From: Streptomyces sp. TP-A0874
Lineage (GTDB): Bacteria > Actinomycetota > Actinomycetes > Streptomycetales > Streptomycetaceae
DNA: 64,000 bases
Reading direction: 5' to 3'
Assembly (NCBI RefSeq): GCF_001748085.1
Contig: NZ_BBZK01000004.1
Coordinates: 186,001-250,000 of the forward strand
The notes under the pieces were generated by a model. It saw only the letters and a program-made list of their open reading frames with translations, was not told where the DNA came from and searched no databases. A program made the translations under genes and the position numbers. Of this stretch, positions 35,337-44,347 are shown piece after piece. How positions within the stretch are numbered: the first letter of the stretch is position 1; every line of letters begins with the position of its first letter.

Positions 35337-36433
35337 GCGGGCGTCCGATCGCCGGCCGGTTCGACCGGGGAGACCAGTGCACCGTCGCGGTAGAGGAGCG
35401 CCCGGTCCCCGCGCGGCACCAGTCGAGCGGGGCCGCCCAGGGCGATCTCCTGTTCCTCGGGTACCACGACCCGCACGGTGGAGGTGGCGCAGTCGAGGGT
35501 GACCAGTTGGGCGCTGCCGAGGTTCTCCACGACCGCCACCGTACCGCGCAGCGCGGCCGGCTCGTCCTGATCCGTCCACCGCAGGTACTCGGGGCGGATG
35601 CCGTAGCGGAGGGTCTCGCCGTCGTGGACCGCCGCCCCGGTGCCGGCCGGGAGGGGCAGATCCGTGCCGGCCACCCGTATCCAGTCGGACCGGACCTCCG
35701 CTTCCAGCAGGTTCATCGGCGTGGAGCCGATGAAGGAGGCGACGAAGGTGCTGGTGGGCCGCCGGTAGACCTCGGCCGGGGTGCCGATCTGCCGGAGTCC
35801 GCCCTGGTCCATGACGGCGATCCGGTCGGCCATCGCCAGTGCCTCGGCCTGGTCGTGGGTGACGAAGACGGTGGTGACGGCCAGTTCGCGCTGGAGCTTC
35901 TTGAGGAAGGTGCGGGCCTCCAACCGCATGCGGGCGTCCAGGTTGGACAGCGGCTCGTCGAGCAGGAAGACCCCGGGGTGGCAGGCCATGGCCCGGGCGA
36001 GCGCCGCACGCTGCTGCTGGCCGCCGGATAGCTGCCCGGGCCGGCGTTCGCCGAGGTGGCCCAGGCCGAGGGCGTCAGCCGTCCGTCCCGCCCTGGCGGT
36101 CCGCTCCGCCCGGCTGACCTTCTTGATCTTCAGCGGGTAGGCGATGTTCTCGGTGACGGTCATGTGTGGGAAGAGCGCGTAGTCCTGGAAGACCATGGCG
36201 ATGTCCCGTTGGCCCGGGGGAAGCGCGGTGACCTCCCGGCCGCCGATCCGGACGGCGCCGCCGCTGGCCGTCTCCAGACCGGCGATGGTCCGCAGCAGGG
36301 TGGACTTCCCGCAGCCGGAGGGTCCGAGCAGAGCGAAGAACTCGCCGTCGTGGACGGTGAGGTCGATGCCGTTCAGTGCCTGGACACCGCCGGGGAAGAC
36401 CTTCGTCAGACGGCTCAGGTCGATGTCAGCCAT
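35333..36433 (-). CDS. ABC importer ATP-binding protein, UgpC/MalK type, 366 aa
   Basis: Walker A GPSGCGKSTLLR, signature LSGGQQQRAALARA, Walker B FLLDEPLSNLDA and a C-terminal TOBE-like regulatory domain (RPEYLRW). These are marks of carbohydrate/glycerol-phosphate importers. It starts by overlap with the permease gene. In Streptomyces one MsiK ATPase often serves many importers, so a dedicated ATPase here hints at a non-sugar or specialised substrate. Confidence 0.92.
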   Translation of the reverse strand: MADIDLSRLTKVFPGGVQALNGIDLTVHDGEFFALLGPSGCGKSTLLRTIAGLETASGGAVRIGGREVTALPPGQRDIAMVFQDYALFPHMTVTENIAYPLKIKKVSRAERTARAGRTADALGLGHLGERRPGQLSGGQQQRAALARAMACHPGVFLLDEPLSNLDARMRLEARTFLKKLQRELAVTTVFVTHDQAEALAMADRIAVMDQGGLRQIGTPAEVYRRPTSTFVASFIGSTPMNLLEAEVRSDWIRVAGTDLPLPAGTGAAVHDGETLRYGIRPEYLRWTDQDEPAALRGTVAVVENLGSAQLVTLDCATSTVRVVVPEEQEIALGGPARLVPRGDRALLYRDGALVSPVEPAGDRTPA

Positions 36434-37278
36434 CAGCCCTTGATCCCTCCGTGGAACCGGAAGCCGAACCGGCGGCTGACGAAGAGGAACATCAGTACCA
36501 CCGGCAGCGAGTAGAGCAGCGAGAAGGTGGAGATGAGGGCGAGATCGGGCTGGCCGCCCTCGGTGTAGAAGGTGTACATCACGACGGCTGCCGGCGACTT
36601 GTCCGGCGAGCGCAGCAGGAGGAACGGGATCAGGAAGTTGCCCCACACCTGCGCCACGGTCCACACCCCGACCGTCGCCAGACCGGGCCGTACGACCGGT
36701 GCGACGATGTCGAGCAGGATCCGCGTCGAGGAGGCGCCGAAGACCCGGGCCGACTCCTCGTAGGACCGGGGGACGGTGTCCGTGAAGTCCTTGAGGATGA
36801 AGATGGCGGCCGGGAGCAGACCGCCGGAGAGCACCAGGATGACGCCGAGGTAGGAGTCGACCAGGCGCAGTTCGGCGGCGAGCAGGAAGACCGGCACCAT
36901 CGCCGCGGTGCCGGTCACGATGGAGGAGAGCAGCAGCAGGGCGTACAGCAGTCCGTCCCGGCCGGGGATCCGCACCCGGCTGAGGGCGTACGCGGCGAAC
37001 GCGGAGAGCGCCACCACCAGCAGCGCGCTGCCGGCCGCGAGGACAACCGAGCTCGCCAGTGACTCGACCGCACCGGGGTTGCGCCAGAGCCGGACGAAGT
37101 TGTCGAGGGTGAACCGCGGCAGCGAGGCGGTGACGCCCGGGTGCCGGTCGAAGGGCGCGGTCGCGAGCCAGAGGAGCGGGAGGGCGAAGAAGGCGAGGGC
37201 GAGCGCGACCAGGGTGTAGGCCGCCACGCCTCGGAGGAGTCGGACGACGGCGCGCAGGGGCTCCGGTCGCTCCGTCAT
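36433..37278 (-). CDS. ABC importer permease, MalG type, 281 aa
   Basis: Six membrane helices. The ATPase-contact EAA loop is ESARVFGASSTRILLDIVAPVVRPGL, as in CUT1-family permeases. It overlaps its neighbours by 1-4 nt, so translation is coupled. Confidence 0.9.
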   Translation of the reverse strand: MTERPEPLRAVVRLLRGVAAYTLVALALAFFALPLLWLATAPFDRHPGVTASLPRFTLDNFVRLWRNPGAVESLASSVVLAAGSALLVVALSAFAAYALSRVRIPGRDGLLYALLLLSSIVTGTAAMVPVFLLAAELRLVDSYLGVILVLSGGLLPAAIFILKDFTDTVPRSYEESARVFGASSTRILLDIVAPVVRPGLATVGVWTVAQVWGNFLIPFLLLRSPDKSPAAVVMYTFYTEGGQPDLALISTFSLLYSLPVVLMFLFVSRRFGFRFHGGIKG

Positions 37279-38240
37279 GACGCCGTCTCCCGGGCCGTCG
37301 TGGTTGCTCTCCCCGTTCTCCTCCCCCGCCCCAGCAGCCGCAGGTAGAACACCGCGACGACGAGGTTGACGAGCAGCATCAGCAGCGAGATCGCCGCCCC
37401 GTAGCCCAGCTGACCGCTGGCCAGCGCGGTCTGGTAGATGAAGACGGGCAGGGTCTCACTGCGCCCGTCGGGCCCGCCGGCGGTGATCAGGAACGGCGTG
37501 AAGTCGTTGAACGTCCAGAGGCTGATCAGCAGGAGGTTGGTCAGCACGTGCCCGCGGATCCGGGGCAGCACGACATCGCGCAGTTGCCGCCAACCGCTCG
37601 CGCCCGCCAGCCTGGCGGTCTCCAGGTGGGATTTCGGCACGGTGCCCAGCGCCGCGCTGTACAGCATCATGGAGAACGCCGTCCCCCGCCACACGTTGTA
37701 GACGATGATCGACGGCATCGGGTGGTCGAGCAGCCAGGCCGCACCCGGGGTGTGCAGCAGGGCGTTGAGCGTGCCACCGTCCCGGTCGAGCAGGGCGATC
37801 CAGAGGAAGGCCACCACGGAGGCCGGCAGGATCCAGGCGAGCATCACCAGCGCTTCCAGTGCTCCTCGGAGCCAGCCCTTGCGGTCCCTCATCCACCAGG
37901 CGAGCGCCAGGCCGAGCAGCGCCTGGCCGAACACCGCCGAGCCCAGTACGAAGGCGAGGGTCAGCAGCAGGGCGTGGGCGAAGTCGCCGTCCCCGAGCGC
38001 CCGGGTGAGGTTGTCCAGCCCGACGAAGCCGGGATCGACGGCCGGTACACCGGTCAGCCGGTAGTCGGTGGCTCCAAGGTAGAGCGTCCAGAGAGCGGGG
38101 AGCACCAGGAAGAGGGCGATCAGTACGAGCGCCGGCGCGACGAACAGCGCGGCGCGGTGGCGGCCGAGCCCCGCGGCGTCCCCGGCCTCGGCGGCGGTCG
38201 GGGCCGGGGCTGCCTCAGTCGACGATCCGGTCGTTGCCAC
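37275..38240 (-). CDS. ABC importer permease, MalF type, 321 aa
   Basis: Membrane-embedded permease with EAA loop ETARLAGASGWRQLRDVVLP and a first helix AALFVAPALVLIALFLVL. It forms the channel with the MalG-type partner. The gene starts 26 nt inside the end of the binding-protein gene. Confidence 0.9.
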   Translation of the reverse strand: MATTGSSTEAAPAPTAAEAGDAAGLGRHRAALFVAPALVLIALFLVLPALWTLYLGATDYRLTGVPAVDPGFVGLDNLTRALGDGDFAHALLLTLAFVLGSAVFGQALLGLALAWWMRDRKGWLRGALEALVMLAWILPASVVAFLWIALLDRDGGTLNALLHTPGAAWLLDHPMPSIIVYNVWRGTAFSMMLYSAALGTVPKSHLETARLAGASGWRQLRDVVLPRIRGHVLTNLLLISLWTFNDFTPFLITAGGPDGRSETLPVFIYQTALASGQLGYGAAISLLMLLVNLVVAVFYLRLLGRGRRTGRATTTARETAS

Positions 38241-39609
38241 CGAGGACCTCCTCCAGCTGCTTGCGGTAGGCGGCGGCCGAGCGGTCGGGGTGCTGACCGG
38301 CCACCACCCTGGCGGTCGCCTCCTGGAGGGCGAGCGACACCTCCGGGTAGGCGGCGAGCGGCGGGCGGAAGGTGGTCACGGGCAGGGCTTCGGCAGCGGC
38401 GAACCGGAGCATCGGGTCCCTGCCGAGCACGGTGGCGTTGACGTCGTCCCGCTCGGTGATCCTTGCGGTTCCACCGAGTCGGGCGAGCAGGGCCGGCGCC
38501 GAGTGCAAGGCGGTGAGCAGTTCGAATGCCTGTCGTGGATGGCGGGTGTTGGGGTTGAGCACGTGCACCCCGCCACCGGAGAGGCTCACGTGGTCACGGC
38601 CTTCGATCCCCTCCCCCGGGGCGCGGGCCGGGAAGAGGGCGTAGCCGACGTCCCGGTCCCGCCGCGCCATGGGGCTGACGCCGGTCCCGGGGGCGATGAC
38701 ATCCCGCCAGAAGTAGTCGCCCTCGGCGAGGATGCCGATCCGGCCCTCGGCGAACCGTTGGAACGACTTGTCGCGGCCTCTGGCCTCCTGCTGGAGCCGG
38801 GGGTCGCCGAGCCCGCCGCGGTAGACCGCTCGGTAGAAGCCGAGCACGGCGCGGAGTTCGGGGGTGTCCCCGTACCAGCGCCGGCCGTCGCTGACCCGGC
38901 CGCCCGCGCCGGCGAGCAGCGGTAACACGCCCTGCATGGTGGTGGCCTCGCCCATCGCGGTACCGGCGTTGATCTGGAGTGGTGTGATCCCCTCCAAGCG
39001 GCGTAACCGGCGGGCGGCGTCCAGGATCTCCCGCCAGCTCCGGGGCTGCCAGTCGGTGGTGAGTCCGGCTCGGCGGAAGAGCGGCTTGTGGTAGTAGAGC
39101 ACCCGTGCGTCGGTTCCGGCGGGGATGCCGTAGAGCTGGCCGTCGAAGCGGGCGAGGGAACGCACCTGTTCGTTGATCCGCCGCCAGCCGTCCCAGCTGC
39201 CGGCTTCCGGGCCGGCCACCTCCCGCAGCGGTCTTATGTAGCGGGCCTGGGCGAACTCGCCGATCCAGATGCCGTCCAGGGCCATGATGTCCGGCCCGGC
39301 CCGGGCTTTGAGGTCGAGGGCCAGTTTGATCTTGTACTGCTCGTCGTCCACCCCACTGGGGAGGAATCTCACCCGGGCCGGTATCCCCTTGGCCCGCTGC
39401 CGGCGGAGGTAGCGGGGGATCACCCAGTCGGCGATCCAGTCCGCTTCGTCTCCGTTCTTGCCGCCGGAGACGGCGTTGGTGGCCACGGTGAGCGCCACCC
39501 CGCCCCGCTCCCGGGGGCGGGGATCGAGTGCGGTCCCACATCCCCCGAGTGCGGCCGAACCCACCCCGAGGGCGGCCGCGGTCAGCGCGCCGCGGCGCGT
39601 GACGCCCAT
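38215..39609 (-). CDS. extracellular solute-binding lipoprotein, 464 aa
   Basis: Catches the substrate of the importer outside the cell. The N-terminal signal has twin arginines (TRRGALTAAALG) and a lipobox LGGC near residue 27, so it may be exported by Tat and lipid-anchored. The body is a family 1 (sugar-type) binding protein with DIMALDGIWIGEFA. ATG at 39609 has GAGGAGG close upstream. First gene of a five-gene operon running to 34116. Confidence 0.9.
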   Translation of the reverse strand: MGVTRRGALTAAALGVGSAALGGCGTALDPRPRERGGVALTVATNAVSGGKNGDEADWIADWVIPRYLRRQRAKGIPARVRFLPSGVDDEQYKIKLALDLKARAGPDIMALDGIWIGEFAQARYIRPLREVAGPEAGSWDGWRRINEQVRSLARFDGQLYGIPAGTDARVLYYHKPLFRRAGLTTDWQPRSWREILDAARRLRRLEGITPLQINAGTAMGEATTMQGVLPLLAGAGGRVSDGRRWYGDTPELRAVLGFYRAVYRGGLGDPRLQQEARGRDKSFQRFAEGRIGILAEGDYFWRDVIAPGTGVSPMARRDRDVGYALFPARAPGEGIEGRDHVSLSGGGVHVLNPNTRHPRQAFELLTALHSAPALLARLGGTARITERDDVNATVLGRDPMLRFAAAEALPVTTFRPPLAAYPEVSLALQEATARVVAGQHPDRSAAAYRKQLEEVLGGNDRIVD

Positions 39610-39672
39610 ACGGCCTCCTCTCCTCACCGGAAAGTCGGTGCGGGAAGCGTGGCACGGCTGCGGGCCGCCGTA

Positions 39673-39695
39673 AAGATTCGATTCCGCGGAATCTT
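39673..39695 (-). promoter_or_regulatory. inverted repeat upstream of the importer operon
   Basis: AAGATTC (39673-39679) and GAATCTT (39689-39695) in an AT-rich spot about 64 nt before the binding-protein start. A candidate operator for an unknown regulator. Confidence 0.35.
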
Positions 39696-39718
39696 GCCGC
39701 GGACCGGCCGGGACGGGT

Positions 39719-39766
39719 CAGGACGCCGGCCGGCCGCGCGGTCCACACGGCCGGCCGGCGTCCTGA
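39719..39766 (-). terminator. hairpin after ferredoxin gene
   Basis: The 19-bp arms 39719-39737 and 39748-39766 are exact complements, just beyond the ferredoxin stop at 39774. Confidence 0.75.
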
Positions 39767-39773
39767 CGGCAGC

Positions 39774-39986
39774 TCACGGCTCCGGGGCGACCACCTCGGC
39801 TCCCGACCAGATGGTGATGGCCATGGCCGGGCATGACTCGGCCGCCTCGGCCGCGTCCTCGTTCGGCTCGATCTCGGTCCGGAGCGGATACGACCGGCCA
39901 CCTTCCAGGGCGAACAGCTCTGGGGCGGTGCCCACGCACACCCCGGCACCGAGGCACTGCTTCCGGTCCAACTCTATTTTCCACAT
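39774..39986 (-). CDS. [3Fe-4S]-type ferredoxin, 70 aa
   Basis: Small acidic electron carrier. Only three cysteines: C11 and C17 in CLGAGVC, and C52 followed by Pro. A fourth ligand is missing (Gly/Ala at the usual place), as in the 3Fe-4S ferredoxins that serve P450s. No P450 is adjacent; the one at 2687 is far off. Monocistronic, with its own terminator. Confidence 0.9.
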   Translation of the reverse strand: MWKIELDRKQCLGAGVCVGTAPELFALEGGRSYPLRTEIEPNEDAAEAAESCPAMAITIWSGAEVVAPEP

Positions 39987-40306
39987 GGGGACTTCACCAT
40001 TCGATCGGCCTGCTGCGCGGACCGCGCAAGGTCATCGTCGGAGTCTTCCACACCCCGGCCCCGTCTCCGGAGGGAGCCGGGGACCACCCTGCGGGCAGAC
40101 AGCGCCGCTTGCCGAGCCGCCCCGGAGCTGCGCGCGCGACCGTCGGGCCGCCGTGACCGGGTTGACCGACGAGCAGCACGCTGCCGACCCACCACGGCTC
40201 CTCGGTCCGCAGCGGCCCCCCACTGGCGCTCCGCCAGGACACCCGGAGAGGCCACCCGGGTGTTGCCCGGAAGCCTCGGGCAAGGCGCGCGCCGATGCTC
40301 CGGTCC
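39987..40306. other. 320-bp gap, nothing assigned
   Basis: Between the ferredoxin and methyltransferase genes, both minus strand. No credible gene; it should hold the ferredoxin promoter. Confidence 0.35.
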
Positions 40307-40975
40307 TCAGTCGGGTCGCCTGGCCATGACGACCACCCCCGGCCCGGTCTGTTCGTCCGCGGGGAGCCGGAGTTCGGCGACCGGGCGGAGTCCTGCCTGC
40401 TCGATCAGGTCCACCAGGCGTTCCGGCCGCCATTTGTGTGTCGTCCAGCGAACGGGTACGCCCCCGTATGCCTCGGTGCGCAGCACGTCCTCGTCGCCGA
40501 CGTGCGTCGCGGTGATGAGGTGTCCGCCCGGCTTCAGGGCCCGCGCGAACCGGGCGAGGACCCGGGGAAGGACGTCCCGCGGGAGGTTGAACAGCGACCA
40601 CCAGCCCAGCACCCCGCCGAGGGATGCTTCGCCGAGGTCGAGGTCGGTGGCGGAGGCCACGCTGAAGCGGCATTCCGGATGGAGGCGGCGGGCGTTCTCG
40701 ACCATGCGGGGTGAGAGGTCGACCCCGGAAACGTCGAGCCCGCGTTCGGCGAGGTAGGCGGTCACCGTTCCCGGTCCGCACCCTACGTCGAGCACCGGCC
40801 CGAGCCCGCCAACTGTGTCGGCGAAGGCGTCGATGGACGCCTTGAGCCACGGGTGCGTGCGGATGTCGCCGACCCCCGTCGTCAACACCATGTGGACGTA
40901 GTTGTCGGCCACCCGGTCATAGGACTCACGAACCTCGTCGAGATCGGCTGGGCGGTCCGTATCGTATGCGCGCAT
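40307..40975 (-). CDS. class I SAM-dependent methyltransferase, 222 aa
   Basis: Methyltransf_11/25 fold: the SAM-binding loop VLDVGCGPGTVTAYLAERG, then GVDLSPRMVENARR and the later LKPGGHLI. The substrate cannot be inferred; similar stand-alone methyltransferases are common in Streptomyces. Separated by about 100 nt from meaB, so probably its own unit. Confidence 0.88.
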   Translation of the reverse strand: MRAYDTDRPADLDEVRESYDRVADNYVHMVLTTGVGDIRTHPWLKASIDAFADTVGGLGPVLDVGCGPGTVTAYLAERGLDVSGVDLSPRMVENARRLHPECRFSVASATDLDLGEASLGGVLGWWSLFNLPRDVLPRVLARFARALKPGGHLITATHVGDEDVLRTEAYGGVPVRWTTHKWRPERLVDLIEQAGLRPVAELRLPADEQTGPGVVVMARRPD

Positions 40976-41082
40976 CAGCCAACGATAGGAGCCCCGGCTC
41001 TCCTGCGGACCGGCACCGCGGTCGAAGCCGGTCCGCTTCCATGGCCGGCGTCGTGTGTACCGGGGAGGTACCGACGCGGTTG

Positions 41083-42111
41083 TCAGCGGCCGGGGCCGCC
41101 GGGCTCGACCTCCCCGGCTTCCGCCCCAGGCGTGTGGAAGGCTTCGAGCAGCTGCTCAGCGGCGAGCGTCGCGGTGAGGGTGCCCTCCCGGACCCGCGCC
41201 TCCAGTTCGGGAGCGCGCCCCCGAACCGCCGGGTGCTGGTGCAACTGCGCCAGCAGCTGGTCGCGGACCATGGCCCAGACCCAGTCGACCTGCTGCTCAC
41301 GGCGTTTGACCGCGAACCGCCCGCTGCGTTCCAGCGCCTCGCGGTGCCGCTCCAGTTGCTGCCACAGCTTCTCCAGACCGGTGCCCTCCCGGGCGCTGCA
41401 GGTGAGCACCGGCGGGGTCCAGGAGTCCTCCTGCGCGCGAAGCAGCCGGAGTGCCCCGGAGAGTTCCCGCGCCGCGGCGCGGGCGTCGCGTTCGTGCGGC
41501 CCGTCCGCCTTGTTGACCGCCACCGCGTCCGCGAGTTCCAGCACCCCCTTCTTGATGCCCTGGAGCTGGTCGCCGGTGCGGGCCAGGGTCAGCAGCAGGA
41601 AGGTGTCGACCATGCCCGCGACGGCGGTCTCGGACTGCCCCACCCCCACGGTCTCCACCAGGACCACGTCGTAGCCGGCGGCCTCCATCACCACCATCGA
41701 CTCACGGGTGGCGGTGGCCACCCCGCCGAGGGTGCCGGCGCTGGGCGAGGGCCGGACGAACGCGGCGGGGTCGGCGGCCAGCCGTTCCATCCGCGTCTTG
41801 TCACCGAGGATGGACCCTCCGGTGCGGGTGGAGGACGGGTCGACGGCGAGCACCGCTACCCGGTGGCCGAGACCGGTGAGCATGCTGCCCAGGGCGTCGA
41901 TGAAGGTGGACTTGCCGACCCCGGGAACGCCGCTGACGCCCACCCGCCGGGCCTTGCCGGAATGCGGGAGGAGTTCGACCAGCAGGCGCTGGGCGAGCTT
42001 GCGGTGGTCGGCGCGGGTGGACTCCACCAGCGTGATGGCGCGGGCTATGTGGGCCCGGGATCCGGCCAGTACACCCTGGACGTAGCCGTCGACGTCGATC
42101 GCGGGAGGCAT
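41083..42111 (-). CDS. meaB: methylmalonyl-CoA mutase-associated GTPase MeaB, 342 aa
   Basis: G3E-type GTPase chaperone that protects and reloads methylmalonyl-CoA mutase with B12 cofactor. Walker A GVPGVGKSTFIDAL, AVDPSSTRTGGSILGDKTRM and the Walker B/switch VETVGVGQSE are clear, as is VNKADG for guanine. It follows mutB by 4 nt in the same operon. Confidence 0.95.
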   Translation of the reverse strand: MPPAIDVDGYVQGVLAGSRAHIARAITLVESTRADHRKLAQRLLVELLPHSGKARRVGVSGVPGVGKSTFIDALGSMLTGLGHRVAVLAVDPSSTRTGGSILGDKTRMERLAADPAAFVRPSPSAGTLGGVATATRESMVVMEAAGYDVVLVETVGVGQSETAVAGMVDTFLLLTLARTGDQLQGIKKGVLELADAVAVNKADGPHERDARAAARELSGALRLLRAQEDSWTPPVLTCSAREGTGLEKLWQQLERHREALERSGRFAVKRREQQVDWVWAMVRDQLLAQLHQHPAVRGRAPELEARVREGTLTATLAAEQLLEAFHTPGAEAGEVEPGGPGR

Positions 42112-42115
42112 CGCT

Positions 42116-44347
42116 TCACAGCTCGTGGCCGAGGGCCACCGCCAGCGACCTCACCAGGTCGTGGGCGGCTTCCGGGATGACCGTGCCGGGCGGGAACACG
42201 GCGGTCGCACCAGCCTCCCGCAGAGCGGCGACGTCCTGCGGGGGGATGACCCCGCCCACCACGATCATGATGTCCTCCCGGCCCTGTTCGGCCAGTTGCT
42301 CCCGCAGCGCGGGGACGAGCGTCAGGTGCCCGGCCGCGAGCGAGGAGACCCCGACGATGTGCACGTCCGCCTCCACCGCCTGGCGTGCCACCTCGGCCGG
42401 GGTCTGGAACAGCGGCCCGACGTCGACGTCGAAGCCGAGGTCGGCGAAGGCGGTGGCGATCACCTTCTGGCCGCGGTCGTGGCCGTCCTGGCCCATCTTC
42501 GCCACCAGGATGCGGGGCCGGCGGCCCTCCGCACCCTCGAAGGCGTCCACCAGCGCCCTGGTGCGCTCCAGTCCGGAGCTCGCTCCGGCTTCTTCTCGGT
42601 ACACACCGGTGATGGTACGGATCTGGCCCGAGTGGCGGCCGTAGGCCTTCTCCAGGGCGTCGGAGATCTCCCCGACGGTGGCCTTGGCACGCGCCGCGTC
42701 CACGGCGAGGGCCAGCAGGTTCCCCTCCAGGCCGGCGCCGGCCCGGTGACCGGCCTCGGCGGACCTGGTGAGCGCGTGCAGCGCCCGCTGGCAGGCGTCC
42801 TCGTCCCGTTCCGCACGGAGTCGCCGGAGCTTGTCCAGCTGCTGAGCCCGCACGGCCGAGTTGTCGACCTTGAGCACCTCGATCTGCTCCTCGCCGGCGG
42901 CCCGGTACTTGTTGACCCCGATCACCGGCTGCCGGCCGGAGTCGATACGGGCCTGGGTCCGCGCGGCCGCCTCCTCCACCCGGAGTTTGGGGATCCCCGC
43001 GTCGATGGCCCGGGCCATGCCGCCGGCCGCCTCGACCTCCTCGATGTGCTGCCAGGCGCGTGCGGCGAGGTCGTGGGTGAGCCGTTCGACGTAAGCGCTG
43101 CCGCCCCAGGGGTCGATCACCCGGGTGGTGCCGGACTCCTGCTGGAGCAGCAGCTGGGTGTTGCGGGCGATCCGCGCGGAGAAGTCGGTGGGCAGGGCCA
43201 GCGCCTCGTCCAGGGCGTTGGTGTGCAGCGACTGTGTGTGCCCCTGGGTGGCGGCCATGGCCTCCACACAGGTCCGGGCGACATTGTTGTAGACGTCCTG
43301 GGCGGTCAGCGACCAGCCGGAGGTCTGGCAGTGGGTGCGCAGCGACAGCGACTTGGGGTTGCTCGGCTCGAAGCGGCCGACGAGCTTCGCCCAGAGCAGC
43401 CGGGCCGCGCGCAGCTTGGCGATCTCCATGAAGAAGTTCATGCCGATGGCCCAGAAGAAGGAGAGCCGGGGGGCGAAGGCGTCGACCTCGAGGCCGGCCT
43501 CCTGCCCGGCCCGCAGGTACTCCACGCCGTCGGCGAGGGTGTAGGCCAGTTCGAGGTCGGCCGTCGCCCCCGCCTCCTGGATGTGGTACCCGGAGATGGA
43601 GATGGAGTTGTAGCGCGGCATCCGCTGCGAGGTGTAGGCGAAGATGTCGGAGATGATCCGCATCGACGGCTGCGGCGGGTAGATGTAGGTGTTGCGGACC
43701 ATGAACTCCTTGAGGATGTCGTTCTGGATGGTCCCGGCCAGCTTCTCGGGCGGTACGCCCTGCTCCTCCGCGGCGACGATGTACAGCGCGAGTACCGGCA
43801 GCACCGCGCCGTTCATGGTCATGGACACGCTCATCCGGTCCAGTGGGATGCCGTCGAAGAGCTGGCGCATGTCGTAGATCGAGTCGATCGCCACCCCCGC
43901 CATGCCGACGTCCCCGGTGACCCGGGGGTGGTCGCTGTCGTACCCCCGGTGGGTGGGGAGGTCGAAGGCGACCGAGAGCCCCTTCTGCCCCGCGGCGAGG
44001 TTCCGCCGGTAGAAGGCGTTGGACTCCTCCGCGGTGGAGAAGCCGGCGTACTGCCGGATGGTCCAGGGCTGGTTGACGTACATCGTCGGGTAAGGCCCGC
44101 GTAGGTAGGGCGCGATGCCCGGGTAGGTCGACAGGAAGTCGAGCCCGCGCAGGTCCTCGTCGGTGTAGAGGGGGCGCACCCCGATGCCCTCCGGGGTCTG
44201 CCAGACCAGGTCCTCGGCGCTCTTGCCGGTGCTCTGCTCCAGCGCCGCCCGCCACTGCCCGGCGGTCACCGGCTCACCGCCGGCATCGTCGAGGGCGATG
44301 TTCGAGAAGTCCGGGATGGGCCCCGGCCGACCGGCTCCGTCACGCAT
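42116..44347 (-). CDS. mutB: methylmalonyl-CoA mutase large (alpha) subunit, 743 aa
   Basis: Interconverts (R)-methylmalonyl-CoA and succinyl-CoA, a link between propionyl units and polyketide extender supply. The TIM-barrel part includes [21 protein letters not shown] and [14 protein letters not shown]. The C-terminal B12 domain has [13 protein letters not shown], the DxHxxG cobalt-binding motif. Start codon overlaps the mutA stop. Length is normal. Confidence 0.97.
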   Translation of the reverse strand: MRDGAGRPGPIPDFSNIALDDAGGEPVTAGQWRAALEQSTGKSAEDLVWQTPEGIGVRPLYTDEDLRGLDFLSTYPGIAPYLRGPYPTMYVNQPWTIRQYAGFSTAEESNAFYRRNLAAGQKGLSVAFDLPTHRGYDSDHPRVTGDVGMAGVAIDSIYDMRQLFDGIPLDRMSVSMTMNGAVLPVLALYIVAAEEQGVPPEKLAGTIQNDILKEFMVRNTYIYPPQPSMRIISDIFAYTSQRMPRYNSISISGYHIQEAGATADLELAYTLADGVEYLRAGQEAGLEVDAFAPRLSFFWAIGMNFFMEIAKLRAARLLWAKLVGRFEPSNPKSLSLRTHCQTSGWSLTAQDVYNNVARTCVEAMAATQGHTQSLHTNALDEALALPTDFSARIARNTQLLLQQESGTTRVIDPWGGSAYVERLTHDLAARAWQHIEEVEAAGGMARAIDAGIPKLRVEEAAARTQARIDSGRQPVIGVNKYRAAGEEQIEVLKVDNSAVRAQQLDKLRRLRAERDEDACQRALHALTRSAEAGHRAGAGLEGNLLALAVDAARAKATVGEISDALEKAYGRHSGQIRTITGVYREEAGASSGLERTRALVDAFEGAEGRRPRILVAKMGQDGHDRGQKVIATAFADLGFDVDVGPLFQTPAEVARQAVEADVHIVGVSSLAAGHLTLVPALREQLAEQGREDIMIVVGGVIPPQDVAALREAGATAVFPPGTVIPEAAHDLVRSLAVALGHEL

